From an uncultured Verrucomicrobia subdivision 3 bacterium (lineage in GTDB: Bacteria; Verrucomicrobiota; Verrucomicrobiia; Limisphaerales; UBA11358), in NCBI GenBank assembly GCA_903917705.1, contig CAIXBQ010000085.1, positions 1-64,000 on the forward strand: a DNA stretch of 64,000 nucleotides, given 5' to 3'. The notes under the pieces were generated by a model. The model did no database searches. It was given only the letters and a program-made list of their open reading frames with translations, and was not told where the DNA came from. The position numbers and the translations under genes are program-made. Shown piece after piece: positions 16,121-23,648 of this stretch; position 1 is the first letter of the stretch, and every line of letters begins with the position of its first letter.

Positions 16121-17977
16121 GTGAAAACCATCCCGCCTCCAACCTTCAACGCCGCCCGCCGGAAATTCATTCCGGCGACGGTGGCGGGGCCTTGGGCGTT
16201 GATGGTTCTGTTGTGGCTGCTCCTCGAGCCGGCCGGTCTGCGGGCGCAGGTTTCCTTCCAGATCGCGCCGGGGATGGCGGGCCAGTTTCAGGTGCCGCAG
16301 CCGCCGGTGGAAGTTATCCAGGCGGCGACCGCCGCCGTCTCGTTCGATCCGCCGGTCGTGCGCGCAGGTGAAACAGCGTTTTACCGCGTCACCATCGCGG
16401 CGGCGGAATCCGCCATCCAGTGGCCCGACCCGATCGACGCGCCGCCGGAATTGAAGCTTGGCGCGGCCGCGCATGGGCAGAGCGCGCAGGTCTTTGGCAC
16501 CCAGTACCGGCCGGCCACCACGTTCCTGCAGGAAATCCGCGCGACGGCGGCGGGCCATTACACCATTTCCAATTTCACGGTGAGCGTCAACCGGCAGCAG
16601 TTGCTGATCCCCGCCGCCAGCCTGGACGTGACGGATACCAATGCCGCCCCGCTCCCGGCCGCGCGGCGGCTGCACCTGGAGCTTTCGGCGACGAACATCT
16701 TTGTCGGCCAGCCGGTCCGCGTGCGCGTGCTGCTGCCAGCGGCGGAGGGAAAGACAGTCGACGGCGTGCGCGACGTGCAATTCAACGGTGCGGGCTTCAT
16801 GACGGACAAGACCGCGATGCGCATGTCCATCACGTCGGTCGAAGTCAATGACCAGATCCGGCCGGGCTTCATCTTCGAGTCGGCCGTCACGCCGATGGCC
16901 GCCGGGCCGCTGTCGCTTTCGGCGCAAGGCTTCACCGCGCCGCCGTTTTCGGTCGGGCCGATTTCCATCACCTCGGCCGGCGGGCCGATCACGTTGGGCG
17001 GCGCGGGGCAGGTGACGCCGGTGTTCCTCGTCTCGGATGCGGTGGCCTTGAATGTCCGGCCGGTGCCGCTGGAGAAATCCCCGGCCGGCTTCACCGGCAC
17101 CATCGGGAAGTTTTATTACGACCCGCCGCGGCTGTCCACGAACCGGATGCGCGTGGGCGAGCCGGTGTCGCTCAAGGTGGTGTTCCACGGCGACGGCGAA
17201 CTCACGCGGCTGGTGCCGCCCGCCACGCCCCGGGCGCGCGACTGGCAGATCATCGCCGACCCGCCGCCGGCCATCGGCTTCACGCTGATCCCGCAGAGCG
17301 ACGAGACCACGCACACGCCGGCGATCCCCTTCAGCTATTTCGATCCGGAGACGGCGAAGTTTGTCGACCTGACCATTCCGCCGCAGCGGGTGACGGTTGT
17401 GGGCGAAAGCCTGCCGCTGCAACTCGCCGCCGCCGATGACGAATTGAAAACCGCCGCGCCGTTGAAGCTCAGCAGTCTGGCTCCCGCGCCGGGCAAGGCC
17501 GTGACGAGTTTGAAACCGCTGCAGTTGCGCGGCTGGTTTATCGGCCTGCAACTGTTGCCGGTGCTGGGCTTTCTCGCGCTGTGGCGCTGGGACCGCCGCC
17601 GCCGGTTTCTGGAGGCGCATCCCGACCTGGTGCGTCGGCTGCAGGCCCGTCGGGCGTTGCGGCGCGTCAAGCGCCGGTGGCAACAGGCCGTGGTCGCTCG
17701 CGACGCGGCGTCGTTCGTGCGGCACGCCGCGGATGCGATGCGCATCGCCGTGTCGCCGCATCTGCCCGCCGACCCGCAGGCGCTCGTCTGCGCGGATGTG
17801 CTCGCGCAACTGGATGAGGCCGGGAGCGATCGGAACCGCCGGCTGGCCCAAACGGTGCGGATGATCTTTGCCGTGACCGATGCGCGGTTCGCCGTCACCC
17901 CGCAGGCGCAGGCGGATTTGCTGGTGCTCCGGGCCGAGGTGGCCGATGTGCTGCAACAACTGGAGGAGAAACTGTGA
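16121..17977 (+). CDS. batD: BatD-like oxygen-tolerance protein
   Basis: Large envelope protein (618 residues, GTG start) with a signal peptide (about 1-42, ending GLRAQ), tandem beta-sandwich domains (for example VVRAGETAFYRVTIAAAESAIQ; LELSATNIFVGQPVRVRVLL; RMRVGEPVSLKVVFHGDGELTRL) and one membrane helix near residue 470 (FIGLQLLPVLGFLALWRW) followed by a basic cytosolic helical tail. This is the BatD architecture. The stop overlaps the next start by 4 bases (GTGA). The cytosolic tail may meet the DUF58/MoxR proteins; that is inference. Confidence 0.88.
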   Translation: MKTIPPPTFNAARRKFIPATVAGPWALMVLLWLLLEPAGLRAQVSFQIAPGMAGQFQVPQPPVEVIQAATAAVSFDPPVVRAGETAFYRVTIAAAESAIQWPDPIDAPPELKLGAAAHGQSAQVFGTQYRPATTFLQEIRATAAGHYTISNFTVSVNRQQLLIPAASLDVTDTNAAPLPAARRLHLELSATNIFVGQPVRVRVLLPAAEGKTVDGVRDVQFNGAGFMTDKTAMRMSITSVEVNDQIRPGFIFESAVTPMAAGPLSLSAQGFTAPPFSVGPISITSAGGPITLGGAGQVTPVFLVSDAVALNVRPVPLEKSPAGFTGTIGKFYYDPPRLSTNRMRVGEPVSLKVVFHGDGELTRLVPPATPRARDWQIIADPPPAIGFTLIPQSDETTHTPAIPFSYFDPETAKFVDLTIPPQRVTVVGESLPLQLAAADDELKTAAPLKLSSLAPAPGKAVTSLKPLQLRGWFIGLQLLPVLGFLALWRWDRRRRFLEAHPDLVRRLQARRALRRVKRRWQQAVVARDAASFVRHAADAMRIAVSPHLPADPQALVCADVLAQLDEAGSDRNRRLAQTVRMIFAVTDARFAVTPQAQADLLVLRAEVADVLQQLEEKL

Positions 17978-18705
17978 AACCAAACCGTCTCATCCTCCTG
18001 GCCAGCCTCGTCGCCCTGGCCGGCCTCGGCCGCGCCGCCACCAATGATTATTTCGCGCAGGGCATCCGGTTCAGCTCGGCCGGGCAATTCCCCGAGGCCG
18101 CCGCCGCCTTTGGCCAGGCCGCGCAAGCCCGGCCGGCCGCCGGCACGCTCGTCAATCTGGGCATCGCCGAATGGCAGCGCGGCCGCGCCGGCGCGGCGAT
18201 CCTCGCGTGGGAACAGGCGCGGTGGATCAACCCCTTCGAGGCGCGCGCGCAGGCCAACCTGAAATTCGCGCGGCCCGTCGCGCAGGTGGACGAGCCCCCG
18301 TTGAAATGGTTTGAGACCGCCTCCACCTGGCTGCCCGGCGATGCGTGGGTGTGGCTGGCTGGCGCGAGCCTCTGGCTGGCCGTGGGGGCGCTCGTGTTGC
18401 CGGGCGTGTTCCGGCGCCGCCGGGCCGGCTGGGAATCCTCGCTCGCGTCGCTCGGGTTCGGGATTTTCCTCGTCGCCATGACCGCCAATGTCGGCGTCGT
18501 CACCCGGGCGGATCTCGGCGTGGTCCTCAAGAAAAACGCCCCGCTGCTCCTCACGCCCACGCGCGAAAGCGAAATCGTCTCCACCCTGGCCGCCGGCGAA
18601 TCCGCCCGCAAGCTGCGCGTGCGCGGCAATTATTATTTCATCCGCACCGCCCTCGCCTCCGGCTGGATCGCGCGCGACCAATTCGGCCTGGTGGACGCCC
18701 GCTAG
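17974..18705 (+). CDS. batE: BatE-like TPR/SH3 membrane protein
   Basis: Last gene of the Bat operon (243 residues, GTG start overlapping batD). It has a signal peptide (LILLASLVALAGLGRA), two TPR units (FAQGIRFSSAGQFPEAAAAFGQAAQ; LVNLGIAEWQRGRAGAAILAWEQARWINP), two membrane helices (VWLAGASLWLAVGALVLPGVF; LGFGIFLVAMTANVGVVT) and a C-terminal SH3-like domain (LLLTPTRESEIVSTLAAGESARKLRVRGNYYFIRT as a region). This order matches BatE. It ends 15 bases from a convergent gene, with no clear terminator between. Confidence 0.85.
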   Translation: MKPNRLILLASLVALAGLGRAATNDYFAQGIRFSSAGQFPEAAAAFGQAAQARPAAGTLVNLGIAEWQRGRAGAAILAWEQARWINPFEARAQANLKFARPVAQVDEPPLKWFETASTWLPGDAWVWLAGASLWLAVGALVLPGVFRRRRAGWESSLASLGFGIFLVAMTANVGVVTRADLGVVLKKNAPLLLTPTRESEIVSTLAAGESARKLRVRGNYYFIRTALASGWIARDQFGLVDAR

Positions 18706-18720
18706 CCCCGCCTGCGCGCC

Positions 18721-19254
18721 TCAGAACTGGTCTTCCTTTTCCTTGAACAGCACATTGAAGGTCGTCAGCGAGCCGTAGCAGCGCGTGATGTATTGCTGCA
18801 TCTCCACCTTCTCGCCGTCCGAAAGCTGCTCGTGCGCGTTGATCTTCTGCTCCAGCACGCGCAGGTTGTTGCGGACCATCACCACCTTGTGGAAGAACAC
18901 CTCCAGGGGCACCTCCTTCGCCTGCAAGGCCGCGTCCGCCGGATGCAGGACCAGCCGGCCGCCGTGCCAGCGCAACCCGAGCTGTTCCACCACTGCGTCC
19001 GGTTTTTCCAGGCCCAGGCGGGACACCGCCGCGGCGAGCGTCTCCTCCACGAATTGTTTCAGCGGCACCGCGAGGCCGCTGACCGACGCTTGCGGTTCCA
19101 TCGGTTCCAGACCGCTGGGTTCGGGGGCCACGGCGCGGTGGCTGCCGTCGTCAAACTGGATTTCCGGCACCGTCTCCGAGATGGCCTTGACCAGGCCGGA
19201 GCCGTATTGCGGGTGGCGCACTTTCATGCCGATGCGGAGGGATTCGATTTTCAT
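18721..19254 (-). CDS. Conserved hypothetical protein, tudor/CarD-like N-terminus
   Basis: Protein of 177 residues with no named family. The first 45 residues (KIESLRIGMKVRHPQYGSGLVKAI, PEIQFDDGSHRAVAPE) look like a small beta-barrel of the CarD/tudor or SH3 kind, where G-x-V-x-H-P-x-Y-G-x-G is typical. The rest is mostly helical, including a stretch with FHKVVMVRNNLRVLEQKINAH that could be a coiled coil. ATG 19254 is chosen because it fits the barrel start; an ATG 10 codons upstream is possible. It is convergent with batE. A nucleic-acid or RNA polymerase contact is possible but not shown. Confidence 0.75.
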   Translation of the reverse strand: MKIESLRIGMKVRHPQYGSGLVKAISETVPEIQFDDGSHRAVAPEPSGLEPMEPQASVSGLAVPLKQFVEETLAAAVSRLGLEKPDAVVEQLGLRWHGGRLVLHPADAALQAKEVPLEVFFHKVVMVRNNLRVLEQKINAHEQLSDGEKVEMQQYITRCYGSLTTFNVLFKEKEDQF

Positions 19255-19284
19255 AATTGGGATGGGTCGATGATGGGCCATCAA

Positions 19285-19938
19285 TCAGGGAATGGCAAAA
19301 TGATTGGTGGCGACGCCGGTTTGTGAGAGTCGGTCGGTGAGTTCGGAATTTTTTAATGAGTGAACACTGCCATCCACAAGGAGAATATGGCCAGTCAAAC
19401 CATGTCGCCCGGCAGTCCAACCAATCGGCGCATCTTTTGCAAATTCCAACCGGCCTGATTTCACCGCAACCCCGTTGATGGCAAAATTTGCGTCGCCTGA
19501 AAGAATCGTTTGCGGACGTAAGGCTTTGGCGTCCAGGCCGACGAAATAGCTGAGGTGATGTGCTAGCTGTGCCGAAAAACTTGTGGCTGGCGGCCAGTGG
19601 TCATAATCTCTAGGGCAAACCAATATCTTCGGGACGGAGAGTTCATTGCTCATCACCTGAAAATTAATCCAGGCATTATTTCCAAAGTTCAATTCCATGG
19701 TGCCTCCGTTGGTCACGGAAAGTTCAAAGGGATATTTATCACCGTTGTCACCAGCCCAAATCCTCATGGACAAGCCCATTATTTTGAGATTATGGGCGCA
19801 ATCCACCTTTCTGGCAGCGCGATGTGAGTTTTCCATCGGCAAAACCAGCACCACCAAGACTGTCAGCACGGCAATGACCACCACCACTTCCATCAATGTC
19901 ATCGCCTCAGTCGGGTGGGAAGCGACGCGCGGTTTCAT
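19285..19938 (-). CDS. Pseudopilin with H-X9-DG motif
   Basis: Type IV pilin-like/pseudopilin protein (217 residues). A class III signal is near the N-terminus: basic lead, then A-MTLMEVVVVIAVLTVLVVLVLP, with the conserved glutamate at position +5 of the mature part. The C-terminus has HGLTGHILLVDGSVHSL, the H-X9-DG motif common in the large pseudopilin families of Planctomycetota and Verrucomicrobiota. Base composition is lower in GC than the bat operon. No secretion genes adjoin it. It may be a stand-alone minor pseudopilin of unknown role. Confidence 0.85.
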   Translation of the reverse strand: MKPRVASHPTEAMTLMEVVVVIAVLTVLVVLVLPMENSHRAARKVDCAHNLKIMGLSMRIWAGDNGDKYPFELSVTNGGTMELNFGNNAWINFQVMSNELSVPKILVCPRDYDHWPPATSFSAQLAHHLSYFVGLDAKALRPQTILSGDANFAINGVAVKSGRLEFAKDAPIGWTAGRHGLTGHILLVDGSVHSLKNSELTDRLSQTGVATNHFAIP

Positions 19939-19984
19939 GGGGGGACTCTGCGCCTGTCCAAATCCTTTGTCCAGCCAAAGCCGA

Positions 19985-20599
19985 CTAGGTGCTCATGTGG
20001 GTCTTCCCGTCGGTCCAATCGCTCGCCCCCGTGCTCCCGCCCAGGGCGCGAATCCTGATCGTATACAGCGTTCCCGGCGTGAGATTCTCCAGAATCATCC
20101 GGCGCGTGTTCCGGAACAATTGGCCCAGCCGCCAGTTTCTGTCACCCATGTGATACCAAACCTCATACATCCGCGCATTCTTGACGGGCTTCACCTTGAG
20201 CTGCAGTTTACCGGCCCCCGCGTTCCGGATACTGTAGAATTCCGGGATGGGCAGGGGCGACTGTGTGGTGTTTCGCGACGCCGGGTCAAAGCCCGACGAA
20301 AGAATCTTGCTCAAATCATTCTTCGCGGCGAATTGCACATACGCCGCCAGCTCGCGTAACATTTCTACCACGGCGGCCCGTTTCACCCGCTGGGTTTCGA
20401 TGACCGCCCGGCCGCGATCCTTCGCCGCGTTGATGGCATGGGTCAGCTCTTCGCAGGCGGATAGGAGCTCCGCCAAATCAAATGGCGGCGACGGGAAATG
20501 GATGTTCCCCAGCAGCGCGGCATAAACGCGCAATCCAGATAGATAAACGCCCGTGGCCGAAGCCCGTCGGAACGCCAGCGATACACGAATGGCAGCCAT
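19985..20599 (-). CDS. FN3-domain protein next to phased array 2
   Basis: Protein of 204 residues without a signal peptide. Residues 1-110 are helical and unrecognised (AIRVSLAFRRASATGVYLSGL; LLSACEELTHAINAAKDRGRAV). The C-terminal 85 residues form a fibronectin type III domain (LKVKPVKNARMYEVWYHMGD; NLTPGTLYTIRIRALGGSTG). ATG 20599 is favoured because AGGAAAGG lies about 10 bases upstream; a longer frame would run into the repeat array. The gene starts about 40 bases from the edge of array 2, whose minus strand would be its upstream region. Function unknown. Confidence 0.75.
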   Translation of the reverse strand: MAAIRVSLAFRRASATGVYLSGLRVYAALLGNIHFPSPPFDLAELLSACEELTHAINAAKDRGRAVIETQRVKRAAVVEMLRELAAYVQFAAKNDLSKILSSGFDPASRNTTQSPLPIPEFYSIRNAGAGKLQLKVKPVKNARMYEVWYHMGDRNWRLGQLFRNTRRMILENLTPGTLYTIRIRALGGSTGASDWTDGKTHMST

Positions 20600-20639
20600 A
20601 TAGATAAAACCTTTCCTGAACGACTCAAGTGTGTGACCG

Positions 20640-21550
20640 ACGGAACCATGCCCCGGACTCACGGACCCAAGCCTTGGGCTTGCAGATCCACGCCTCTGAC
20701 TGGGCGAAGCAAGCCTCGGCCCGGGAGAATCATGTCACTGACTCACGGACCCATGGCTTTGCCTGACCGACTCAAGCCTCTGCCTGATGGAACAACGCCT
20801 CGGCTTCTCCGAGCCATGTCGTTGACTCAATCAAGCTCGCCTCTGTCCGATGGAGTCATGCCTCGGCCTCAAACACCAATGCCTTGGCCTGATTAAACAA
20901 TGTCTCTGCCTGACCGAACCACTTCTCTGACTCCGGGAAACACTCTTAAGTCTTTCGGAGATGACCTTAAGTCTGAATTTGCCGCTCGGCAAGCATAATC
21001 TGCCGCACGGCAAACAAAAGTAGCCGACAAGCAAACTAATGGTGCCGATAGTCACGCCAAGCTTGCCGTGGAGCAACTTTAGAAAGCTTATCGGCTCATA
21101 AATCATGCCTTGCGGCAGACATCACTTGCCGCTGGGCAAGTCATGTGTGCCGTCCGGCAAACTATCAATGCCGCGAAGCAAGCAGCGTGTGCCGCTTGGC
21201 AAAGACAGGCAGAGACAATGTTGTCTGACGGAAAAGCATCTGTTTCTTAAGGAGCAAAGTCTTTCTCGAAGGGAGAAAAGTCTCTCCGGAAGGGAAAAGA
21301 GTCATTACACGAGAGAGGCAAGCCTCTCCGTGAGAGAGAGAAGTTGGGCCGGGAGTGAGACAAGTCTGACTGCGAGGGAGGGAAGTTGTTCCAGAAGGGA
21401 GACGAGTCTCTCCGCGAGGGAGAAACGTTGGTCAACCAGCCCAGCATGTCACTCCGCGAGGGAAAGAAGTTTGGCCCGAAGTGAACCATATCTTTCCCCA
21501 AGCGAGAGACATCGTTCCGGTCCGGAGCCAAGTCAGTGCCCGAGGGAGCC
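20640..21550. repeat. 21-bp-phased palindrome array 2
   Basis: About 43 degenerate units of 21 bases. In the middle block eleven dyads are centred exactly 21 bases apart, at 20985.5, 21006.5 and so on to 21195.5: TTGCCG-CT-CGGCAA, TGCCG-CA-CGGCA, GTG-N8-CAC, TTGC-N6-GCAA, AGC-N6-GCT, TGCC-N4-GGCA, CTTGCC-N4-GGCAAG, TGCCG-TC-CGGCA and others. After a phase slip come AGACAA-TG-TTGTCT, TTTCTC-N5-GAGAAA, CTCTC-CGT-GAGAG, TGGT-CA-ACCA, TCCGG-T-CCGGA and CCC-GA-GGG, still near the 21-base grid. The first block (to about 20970) keeps the period (CCTCTG and CCTCGG starts) but has weaker dyads. Frames on both strands stay open as heptapeptide repeats because 21 is seven codons. Confidence 0.85.
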
Positions 21551-21552
21551 AT

Positions 21553-21659
21553 GCCTTTCAACGTCGGCGAGGAACCGTGGAGCTGGTGGGGCGAGTGTCC
21601 CCACGAGCCGTTGGGGTGCGCGGCTCGCGGGTACGCTCGCCCCACCGGGCTGTTGGCGT
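21553..21659. repeat. 107-bp direct repeat, copy 1
   Basis: Matches 21721-21827 with one difference (C for T at the 17th base). It begins GCCTTTCAACGTCGG and ends CTGTTGGCGT. Inside are nested inverted repeats: TGGGGCGAG with CTCGCCCCA, and CGAGCCG with CGGCTCG, so each copy can fold into a strong stem. It follows array 2 directly. It resembles a mobile or REP-like intergenic element. Confidence 0.9.
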
Positions 21660-21720
21660 AAGCAAGTCGCCGTCGCTTTTGTCTGATGAAATCAAAACCG
21701 CGTTGGGTGAGGGCAACGAA

Positions 21721-21827
21721 GCCTTTCAACGTCGGTGAGGAACCGTGGAGCTGGTGGGGCGAGTGTCCCCACGAGCCGTTGGGGTGCGCGGCTCGCGGGT
21801 ACGCTCGCCCCACCGGGCTGTTGGCGT
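21721..21827. repeat. 107-bp direct repeat, copy 2
   Basis: Second copy of the structured element, 168 bases downstream of the first. The 61 bases between the copies (21660-21720) show no gene. The near-perfect identity points to a recent duplication or recent insertion. Confidence 0.9.
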
Positions 21828-21858
21828 CACCAAGGCCAACTCCGTGTTCTCCCCGCCG

Positions 21859-21995
21859 GGTTCAACCCTGTCGGGGTTGGAACCGTTTGCCAATGGATTC
21901 AACCCTTTCAGGGTGGCTGGAGGATTTGGCGGTTCACCCAGGGTGGCTCGTGCCTCGCAACCCCGGGCGGATGGATTTGAATCCCTTCAGGATTC
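21859..21995. repeat. Three successive hairpins
   Basis: GGTTCAACCC-TGTC-GGGGTTGGAACC at 21859-21884, ACCC-TTTCA-GGGT inside 21897-21920, and GAATCC-CTTCA-GGATTC at 21979-21995 follow copy 2 of the 107-bp repeat. The repeated theme TTCAACCCT/TTCAGG suggests a family of small palindromic elements. No T run follows, so they are not typical terminators. Confidence 0.6.
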
Positions 21996-22040
21996 TTCGG
22001 CCGCCGCGGGCCGGGCCATGGCCGTGCGGCGAGATTCGTG

Positions 22041-22069
22041 GCGACACGGCCGGGCAAAGGCGGTAGGCT
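22041..22069 (+). promoter_or_regulatory. Promoter of VOC gene
   Basis: GCGACA (in TGGCGACA), a 17-base spacer and TAGGCT. The start codon at 22078 is 8 bases beyond the -10 box, so the message should begin at or next to the AUG. This is the first of four matching promoters in 1.7 kb. Confidence 0.7.
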
Positions 22070-22077
22070 CGCCGGGC

Positions 22078-22467
22078 ATGCGACTCGAACGCATCCATCA
22101 TGCCGCCATCATCGCGGGGGATTACGAACGCGCCAAGGCCTTCTACACGGAGACGCTCGGCTTGCGCGTGGTGGCCGAAACCTATCGCGCGGCGCGGCGC
22201 TCCCACAAACTCGACCTCGCATTGCCCGATGGCGGGCAGATTGAATTGTTTTCCTTTCCCGGCGCCCCGCCGCGGCCGTCCTGGCCCGAGGCTTGCGGGC
22301 TCCGGCACTTGTGTTTCGCCGTGGCGGACCTCGACGGCTGCCTCCGCGAACTGGCCGCGAAGGGCGTGAGCGTGGAGCCGGTGCGCGTGGACGAGCTGAC
22401 CGGCCGCCGCTACACCTTCTTCGCCGACCCCGACGGCCTGCCGCTGGAATTATACGAGTCGGCGTAG
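22078..22467 (+). CDS. VOC/glyoxalase-family protein
   Basis: Single-unit vicinal oxygen chelate protein (129 residues) made of two beta-alpha-beta-beta-beta modules. The four metal ligands expected for the fold are visible: His in RIHHAAII, Glu in QIELFSFP, His in LRHLCFAV and Glu in LPLELYES. It is close to the small glyoxalase I-like YaeR/GloA2 group, but the substrate cannot be named from sequence. The start at 22078 is fixed by the promoter, which leaves only 8 bases before the codon; longer upstream frames run through repeats. Expression is probably leaderless. Confidence 0.88.
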   Translation: MRLERIHHAAIIAGDYERAKAFYTETLGLRVVAETYRAARRSHKLDLALPDGGQIELFSFPGAPPRPSWPEACGLRHLCFAVADLDGCLRELAAKGVSVEPVRVDELTGRRYTFFADPDGLPLELYESA

Positions 22468-22479
22468 CGCGGATTCGTG

Positions 22480-22508
22480 GCGACAAGATTTTTGAATGGC
22501 GATAAACT
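22480..22508 (+). promoter_or_regulatory. Promoter of STN-like gene
   Basis: GCGACA at 22480-22485, exactly 17 bases, then TAAACT at 22503-22508. The upstream ATTCG is shared with the VOC promoter. A start of transcription near 22515 rules out the ATG at 22496 as start codon. Confidence 0.65.
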
Positions 22509-22519
22509 TCACCGAGAAT

Positions 22520-23179
22520 ATGAAAACGATGCGCGCGCGATTTATGGGCAAGACCGGTCTGGCGTTCGCCCTCGGCTGGCTGTCGGTGGGGGCGGCGCAA
22601 GGGCAGTATCATTTCAAGGATGTTCCGCTGACCACGGCGGTGAGCCTGCTGGCGCAGCAAGGGGGCATCAATTACCTGCTGGACCCGACGCTGTATCGTT
22701 CCGCCAAGGGGGACCCGAAGCCGGAGCCGAAGTTGACGCTGCAATGGGAGAATTGCCCGCCCGCCGAGGCGCTGGCGCGGGTGGCGCGGGAAAATCATCT
22801 GGTGCTGACCACGAATGACTACACCACGGTGGTGCGCATCGCGGGCACGAACCATTTTAGCCGCGCGGTGGATGTGAAGCTGTTCGGCGCGGACACGAAT
22901 GGCGCGGTGCCCCTGATTTATTTCGCGGACGTGCCGCTGCCCGAGGCGTTCAAGCAATTGGCCGGGCAGGCGCATCTTAAAATTGTCCTCGACCCGAAAG
23001 TGTCCGGCGAGGCGCCGCCGGAGCCGGGGAGCCCCGCGCCGATGCCGGTGCCGACGGTGTCCGTCCGCTGGCATGATTTGCGGGCGACGCAGGCCATCGC
23101 CGAGCTGTGCGAAGCCTACGGTCTGACGCTCGTCCCGGGCGCCGCGGCCGGCACCCTCGAGATCAAGCCGGGGAAATGA
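22520..23179 (+). CDS. Secreted protein with two STN/secretin-like domains
   Basis: Exported protein of 219 residues from ATG 22520 (an ATG three codons later is also possible). The N-terminus is a signal peptide (GLAFALGWLSVGAAQG). Two similar units follow, each starting with the short STN/secretin-N pattern: YHFKDVPLTTAVSLLAQQGG and IYFADVPLPEAFKQLAGQAH, each ending in a beta hairpin (INYLLDP; LKIVLDPKVSG). This resembles the small ring-forming domain of secretins and TonB-receptor N-termini, without a pore domain. It may bind a partner in the periplasm. The earlier ATG at 22496 lies within the promoter region and is rejected. Confidence 0.72.
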   Translation: MKTMRARFMGKTGLAFALGWLSVGAAQGQYHFKDVPLTTAVSLLAQQGGINYLLDPTLYRSAKGDPKPEPKLTLQWENCPPAEALARVARENHLVLTTNDYTTVVRIAGTNHFSRAVDVKLFGADTNGAVPLIYFADVPLPEAFKQLAGQAHLKIVLDPKVSGEAPPEPGSPAPMPVPTVSVRWHDLRATQAIAELCEAYGLTLVPGAAAGTLEIKPGK

Positions 23180-23225
23180 CCGGCCGGATTGGAGGCGGGC
23201 GCCAAGGCGGCGTTGAAGAAACGTG

Positions 23226-23254
23226 GCGACAATTTTTGGCCAAGTCGGTAGGCT
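23226..23254 (+). promoter_or_regulatory. Promoter of small membrane protein gene
   Basis: GCGACA at 23226-23231, 17 bases, TAGGCT at 23249-23254, preceded by GTG as in the VOC promoter and followed by the same CGC. The start codon at 23281 is 26 bases downstream. Confidence 0.65.
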
Positions 23255-23280
23255 CGCTAAAATTTAACAACTGAAATTTT

Positions 23281-23622
23281 ATGAATGAACCAGAAACATC
23301 CGCAGAGACCAAACCTTCGATAGAAACTGCAAAATTAAAACATTTTGTCGTTGCGCTCATTCGAATCCAAGGTCTGTGGTTATTTTTTAATGCCGCCATT
23401 AATTCAACCTTCCTGCCAACCTATATAAAAAACGCCAACCGTGCATCTCACGAAACCAGCGCTTATGCGGATGCAAAGCTTCAATTGATGATGGAATTGG
23501 TGCGCGTCTTGTTGAACATCGTATTTGGGATATTGATAATTCAATACGCTGCTCCATTTCTAAATTATCTCTTGAAAGATGCGGACGAAGAAGTGAAGGC
23601 GTCTGAAAAACTAAAGGAGTGA
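23281..23622 (+). CDS. Small membrane protein, unknown
   Basis: Hypothetical protein of 113 residues. A charged N-terminus is followed by two hydrophobic segments (about 27-45, ALIRIQGLWLFFNAAINSTF, and about 79-98, ELVRVLLNIVFGILIIQYAA) and a charged C-terminal tail (KDADEEVKASEKLKE). Base composition is lower in GC than its neighbours, which suggests more recent arrival. It has its own promoter of the GCGACA-N17-TAGGCT kind. No family recognised. Confidence 0.65.
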   Translation: MNEPETSAETKPSIETAKLKHFVVALIRIQGLWLFFNAAINSTFLPTYIKNANRASHETSAYADAKLQLMMELVRVLLNIVFGILIIQYAAPFLNYLLKDADEEVKASEKLKE

Positions 23623-23648
23623 CAATCGGTAGCGCCAAAATAATCCTG

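Noticed and set aside
15041-17983. 980-codon frame antisense to the batC-batD region
   Set aside because: Arginine- and histidine-rich shadow frame typical of GC-rich genes read backwards.
21105-21686. 193-codon heptad-repeat protein
   Set aside because: The dyad symmetry and openness on both strands point to a DNA or RNA repeat; its end runs into the 107-bp repeat.
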